NCBI RefSeq assembly: GCF_010501095.1
Contig: NZ_QVMP01000013.1
Location: 26,106 to 90,105, forward strand
Direction of reading: 5' to 3'
Length of the DNA: 64,000 nucleotides
Source: Dysgonomonas sp. 520
GTDB taxonomy: Bacteria; Bacteroidota; Bacteroidia; Bacteroidales; Dysgonomonadaceae
Shown here in pieces: positions 59,455-64,000 of this stretch. Below the pieces are notes generated by a model. The model saw nothing but the letters and a program-made list of their open reading frames with translations, was not told where the DNA came from and ran no database searches. The translations under genes were made by a program, and so were the position numbers. Every line of letters begins with the position of its first letter. Position 1 is the stretch's first letter.

Positions 59455-61203
59455 TTAGATTCCCAGATCTTTACAGATTTGCTCTATTTTCTTTTCCGTA
59501 GCTTCGTTGATAGCTTCGTAATTTTCTCTGGAATCCAGTTTGTCTTTCACTTCAATGTAGAACTTGATTTTCGGTTCCGTACCCGATGGACGGATGGACA
59601 CCTTCGTTCCGTCTTCGGTAAAATACTGCAACACATTTGATGTTGTAGGCATTTCCAACGTGTATGTTTCGTTGAGACGTATGTCCTGAGCCCTTAAAGT
59701 TGCAAAATCCTTGATGAGGATAACTTTCGAATCGGCAATCTCGGCAAGAGGATTGTTGCGGAAGTTTTTCATCATATTTTCAATTTCTTCGGCTCCTGTG
59801 CGTCCTTTTCTTACCACAGAAATACCTTTTTCTTTCGAGAAACCATACTCAATATAAATATCCTGCAACATTTCGTAAAGCGTACGTCCGTTATCCTTGC
59901 ACCATGCTGCCATTTCTCCGAACAGCGCTGCTGCAGACACAGAATCTTTATCTCTTACAAAATCTTCGGCAAGGAAACCGTAGCTTTCTTCACCGCCGCC
60001 AATATATTGGCGTTTGCCTTCCAATTCACGCATAACGGATGCAATCCATTTGAATCCTGTGTAACATTCAAACATTTCCACACCGTTCTTTTCTGATATT
60101 TTTTGAGTCAATTCACTTGTTACGATCGTGCGGACTGTATATTCTTTTCCGGTCAACTTGCCAAGCTCTTTCCAGCGGGTAACAATGTAATATACCAACA
60201 TAATCATAGTCTGATTGCCGTTGAGTAGTATCAATTCGCCTTTATCGTTGCGGATGCCTGCGCCAAAGCGGTCGGCGTCGGGGTCGGTTGCAAAAATAAG
60301 GTCGGCATTTGTTTCTTCTCCTTTTTTCAAGGCCATTGCCATTGCCGACGCTTCTTCCGGGTTAGGGTATTCTACGGTAGGGAAATTTCCGTCGTGCACG
60401 TATTGTTCGGGTACGGCAATCACATGTTCGAAACCGTATGCGTTCAAGGCTCTGGGTATTATGGTAGAACCTGTTCCGTGCAACGGAGTATATACTATTT
60501 TTATATCAGGGTTGCGTTTGATGGAATCGGGAGATAGCAATATCGTTTTAACTTCCTCGATAAACATATCGTCCATCGAATCGCTAATTGTTTCTATCAA
60601 TGCAGGGTTGGCTTTGAATTTAATATCATCAACCGATTTGATGCGGTTCACTTCGGCAATGATATTCTTGTCGTGAGGAGGAATTACCTGAGCCCCATCG
60701 TTCCAGTATGCTTTGTAACCGTTATATTCTTTCGGATTGTGAGATGCTGTCAGCATAACCCCGCTTTGGCATCCTAGTTTGCGTATGGCATACGAAATTT
60801 CGGGTGTTGGCCTCAATTCCTTAAACATATAAGCCTTGATTCCGTTGGCTGAAAATATATCGGCCACAATTTGGGCATATTTTTGACTGTTGTTGCGGCA
60901 ATCGTAACCAATCACAACTTTTATTTGATCGAGAGAAGAAAATTCTTGTAAAAGATAGTTCGACAACCCCTGCGTGGCACTACCCATTGTGTATTTGTTG
61001 ACACGGTTGGTTCCGGCTCCCATAATGCCTCTCAGCCCGCCTGTTCCAAACTCTAAATCTCTGTAAAATGCGTCTATCAGCTCGGTTTTGTCTTCATTGT
61101 CGAGCATGCGTTTTACTTCACTCTTTGTTTCTTCGTCATAATTTCCTGACAACCACGTTTGCGCGCGTCCTATGACTTGTTCCAGTAATTCCTTATTTTC
61201 CAT
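59455..61203 (-). CDS. Phospho-sugar mutase (phosphoglucomutase/phosphomannomutase family)
   Basis: FGTGGLRGIMGAGTNRVNKYTMG; GVMLTASHNPKEYNGYKAYW; DPDADRFGAGI; RPSGTEPKIKFYIEV. Confidence 0.96.
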   Translation of the reverse strand: MENKELLEQVIGRAQTWLSGNYDEETKSEVKRMLDNEDKTELIDAFYRDLEFGTGGLRGIMGAGTNRVNKYTMGSATQGLSNYLLQEFSSLDQIKVVIGYDCRNNSQKYAQIVADIFSANGIKAYMFKELRPTPEISYAIRKLGCQSGVMLTASHNPKEYNGYKAYWNDGAQVIPPHDKNIIAEVNRIKSVDDIKFKANPALIETISDSMDDMFIEEVKTILLSPDSIKRNPDIKIVYTPLHGTGSTIIPRALNAYGFEHVIAVPEQYVHDGNFPTVEYPNPEEASAMAMALKKGEETNADLIFATDPDADRFGAGIRNDKGELILLNGNQTMIMLVYYIVTRWKELGKLTGKEYTVRTIVTSELTQKISEKNGVEMFECYTGFKWIASVMRELEGKRQYIGGGEESYGFLAEDFVRDKDSVSAAALFGEMAAWCKDNGRTLYEMLQDIYIEYGFSKEKGISVVRKGRTGAEEIENMMKNFRNNPLAEIADSKVILIKDFATLRAQDIRLNETYTLEMPTTSNVLQYFTEDGTKVSIRPSGTEPKIKFYIEVKDKLDSRENYEAINEATEKKIEQICKDLGI

Positions 61204-61345
61204 TATTAGGATCGTGATAAAATTAGTTATATTCTTTTAGCAAGAAACAAATATAACATTTAGTTGGTTAACCGAAAAATTATATTTTAGCTTTTTTCAA
61301 TACAAATTAGTCATTTTCTAGCTCAATTCGTTCAATCATTTCCCA

Positions 61346-61484
61346 GAAACCGTCTAGACTTTTTCGTTTTATTCAATTTTGTCATCCTGAGAGTATCGAA
61401 GGATCTGTTTTTTAGATGTTTCACTACGTTCAACATGACAAAAACTCAAAAATTAAGTATAATTTAAAAAGTCTAGATCATTTC
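61346..61484 (+). mobile_element. 139-bp MITE-like element, copy 3, inserted at the 3' end of a Gfo/Idh/MocA gene
   Basis: Same sequence as copy 2 except the right end; flanked by direct repeat ATCATTTCCCAGAA (61335..61348 and 61477..61490). Confidence 0.85.
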
Positions 61485-62457
61485 CCAGAATCATATCCAT
61501 AATCATGGATGTTCTGGCTCCGCTGTCCCCTGTCGAAGGGCATTTGCCAATGCCTCTCAGTTCGTCAACAATTATTTGTATGAGCGGCTGTTGTATATGT
61601 TCAGGAGATGCGATGTCGAAAGTTTCACTTATTGTATTTGTTTGCAATTGAATGGGCGTGAAAGCGAACGTGCTGAACCGTATTTCGCCTTTGGTTCCTG
61701 TAATTATAACAGAATCCCGGGCAGAGTTTTTTGATGTGACAAAACACCATTCGCCAACACCTATTGCTCCCGATTTGAATTTCAGGATACATGCGAGAGT
61801 ATCTTTCACTTCATACAGATTGCCTCTGTTTGTTGAGAAACCTTTTGCTTCCTCTATTTCTCCGAGCAAAAAGTCGAGAATATCTAATGTGTGGGGAGCC
61901 AGATCGTAGAAATATCCCTCGCCTGCAATGGCTTTGTCTATTCTCCAAGTATGGGTATCTTTTTGATGGTCGGAGGGTTGGGGAGTCTTGAATAATTTTA
62001 CACTGACATTGAGTATATCCCCGATGCTTTGTTCTTCTAAAAGTTCTTTAACTTTCAGAAAATAAGGAAGTCCCCGCCTGTAATAAGCAACGAAAAGTTT
62101 TTGATCTGCTTTTTTTGCTGCCTCAATCATTTCCTTACATTCCGGGTAATTCATTGCCATTGGCTTCTCCACATAAACAGGTTTGCCGGCCTGTAAGGCT
62201 TTTAAGGCATATTCTTTATGCGAACTTGGCGGAGTGGCAACGTAGATGGCATTGATCTCCGGGTCATTAATCAGTTCGTCGGCATTCGTATAATACTTCG
62301 AGACATTGTGCCTTCGGGCATAATCTTCGGCTTTGGCTTCGTTGCGCCGCATGATGGCAATCAGCGACGAATGTTCCGTTTTATAAAAGGCAGGACCGCT
62401 TTTCGTCTCGGTAACGTCTCCCGCACCAATGATTCCCCATTTTACTACATCCGTCAT
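61453..62457 (-). CDS. Gfo/Idh/MocA family oxidoreductase, C-terminus encoded by MITE
   Basis: [63 protein letters not shown]. Confidence 0.93.
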   Translation of the reverse strand: MTDVVKWGIIGAGDVTETKSGPAFYKTEHSSLIAIMRRNEAKAEDYARRHNVSKYYTNADELINDPEINAIYVATPPSSHKEYALKALQAGKPVYVEKPMAMNYPECKEMIEAAKKADQKLFVAYYRRGLPYFLKVKELLEEQSIGDILNVSVKLFKTPQPSDHQKDTHTWRIDKAIAGEGYFYDLAPHTLDILDFLLGEIEEAKGFSTNRGNLYEVKDTLACILKFKSGAIGVGEWCFVTSKNSARDSVIITGTKGEIRFSTFAFTPIQLQTNTISETFDIASPEHIQQPLIQIIVDELRGIGKCPSTGDSGARTSMIMDMILGNDLDFLNYT

Positions 62458-63365
62458 ATTTTTTCCGTGATATTTATTATTTCATCTAAAACTTCGTCTT
62501 CCGATTGTTCCGACAGGTTGAACCAGTGTATATCTTCGTCCCTTTTGAACCATGTTATCTGTTTTCGGGCATACACACGGCTGTTTCGTTTTATTTTCTC
62601 CAGGGCAAAATCCAAATCCCACTCACCCTCCAGATGTTTGAACAATTCCTTATACCCAACAGTGTTCAGGGAATTTAGATGTTTGTTGGCGAATTGTTGT
62701 TTGGCTTCTTCCAACAAGCCATTGTTCATCATCTGATCTACGCGGGTGTTGATTCTCATGTAGAGTTCTTCCCGATTGCGGTTAAGCCCGATTTTAATAA
62801 TGCGGAAAGGCCGTTCCTTTATACTATTGGTTCTGAAAGAGGAATAAGGTTTACCCGTCATAAGGCAAACTTCCAGTGCATGGATGACCCGTTTATAGTT
62901 TTTCAGGTCTACCTGATCGTAGATTACGGGATCGAGCATCTTGAGCTGCTGCCTTATTGGCTCTAAGCCTTCGTCTTGGTAAAGAGAGTATAATTCTTGG
63001 CGCAAAGTTTCGTCGATTGTAGGAATTTCGTCGATACCTTTGCAAATAGCATCTATATACATCATCGAACCTCCGGTCAGAACAAGGGTGTTGTGCGTGG
63101 CATGAAGTTCGTTTATCACCGAGAGAGCGTCGGTTTCATATTCACTGGCACTATAATAGTCTGTGACATTTAAAGTGCCAATGAAATAATGCTTTATACG
63201 CATCAATTGTTCTTGTGTAGGCGCTGCCGTCCCTGTTTCCAACCCTTTATATAATTGTCGTGAGTCGGCAGAAATAATGGGACTTTTGTAATGTTCAGCT
63301 ATTTTGAAACTGAGATCTGTCTTACCCACAGCCGTAGGGCCCAAAAGAACAATGAGTTTTTTCAT
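62454..63365 (-). CDS. miaA: tRNA dimethylallyltransferase
   Basis: [46 protein letters not shown]. Confidence 0.97.
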   Translation of the reverse strand: MKKLIVLLGPTAVGKTDLSFKIAEHYKSPIISADSRQLYKGLETGTAAPTQEQLMRIKHYFIGTLNVTDYYSASEYETDALSVINELHATHNTLVLTGGSMMYIDAICKGIDEIPTIDETLRQELYSLYQDEGLEPIRQQLKMLDPVIYDQVDLKNYKRVIHALEVCLMTGKPYSSFRTNSIKERPFRIIKIGLNRNREELYMRINTRVDQMMNNGLLEEAKQQFANKHLNSLNTVGYKELFKHLEGEWDLDFALEKIKRNSRVYARKQITWFKRDEDIHWFNLSEQSEDEVLDEIINITEKI

Positions 63366-63917
63366 TTAAAAGCCTTCGTCTTCTCCCGAAATAATGTTGT
63401 CGAGCCCGTCGAAACCGTCAGCATCAAGTTCGTCGAGGTCGTAACTTTCGTCTCCATAGAAATTTTCACCGCTTTCGAACGATTGCGCACTGTTTTCGAA
63501 CGATTCGAAATCGACAAACTGAGCCGGAGCATCGCCGATTGATTTGGTGCATACGGCTTCGTCCATATTTTTGCCTGTTATTATTTCTCTTAGTTCCATG
63601 AAAAAAGCACGCTCTGTCATGTAGTCGAAAACATACATCAGTTTTTGCTTTTCATCTTCAAGGAAATCGCCTAAACGGCTGCCATCCATCACAAAGGAGT
63701 CTTCTTCCGATGTGGTATCCATTTCGAAAAGAGTGATTTCTCTTTCTTTCTCCCAATCGTCGTTGCAAATGAAGAAAGAAGTCATTTCACCGTCTTTGTA
63801 TCCAACCGATTGTGTAATTGCTTTATGCAGATCAAGAAAGCTGCCGTCTGCGTCTATTTGAATTTCTCTTCTGAAATCGTCTACCTCGTCTGATAATAGT
63901 AGGAATCTAAATACCAT
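63366..63917 (-). CDS. pRiA4b ORF-3-like (IS1096 TnpR-like) domain protein with acidic tail
   Basis: RREIQIDADGSFLDLHKAITQSVGYKDGEMTSFFICNDDWEKEREI; abuts miaA. Confidence 0.8.
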   Translation of the reverse strand: MVFRFLLLSDEVDDFRREIQIDADGSFLDLHKAITQSVGYKDGEMTSFFICNDDWEKEREITLFEMDTTSEEDSFVMDGSRLGDFLEDEKQKLMYVFDYMTERAFFMELREIITGKNMDEAVCTKSIGDAPAQFVDFESFENSAQSFESGENFYGDESYDLDELDADGFDGLDNIISGEDEGF

Positions 63918-63945
63918 TTTTTATGTGTTTATGTTGTTTTACTAA

Positions 63946-64000
63946 GAAGTCATCTAGACTTTTTAAATTATACTTAATTTTTGAGTTTTTGTCATGTTGA
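63946..64000 (-). mobile_element. MITE-like element, copy 4, truncated by window edge
   Basis: gaagtcatctagactttttaaattatacttaatttttgagtttttgtcatgttga matches the start of copy 1. Confidence 0.85.

Overview
The window looks like a core chromosomal segment of an anaerobic Bacteroidales (Dysgonomonas/Porphyromonadaceae-like) bacterium. Housekeeping genes dominate: mdh, gmk, nadD, ubiE/menG, purC, phoH, yidC, pyrG, coaE, yajC, nusB, sod, mnmD-like, ispF, pyrE, argH, serB, tamB, lrgAB, phosphohexomutase and miaA. Embedded in these are an RND efflux operon and a seven-gene hdrCBA-flxDCBA electron-transfer operon. There is also a tightly coupled AAA ATPase/TOPRIM-like gene pair (candidate defence module), a zeta-like kinase coupled to a 60-aa ORF, and a zinc-themed cluster without an adjacent permease. 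The type IX secretion region has two tandem PorU paralogues flanking a FAH-fold protein whose usual metal-binding glutamates appear replaced by lysines. Non-coding structure includes a 139-bp MITE-like element (three essentially full copies plus one cut by the window edge). One copy supplies the C-terminus and stop codon of an oxidoreductase gene and is flanked by a 14-bp direct repeat. There is also a tandem array of ~141-bp units, each carrying three palindromes, one of which shows a compensatory base change. No rRNA, tRNA or CRISPR array was recognised. All functional names come from reading protein motifs; no database search was run.
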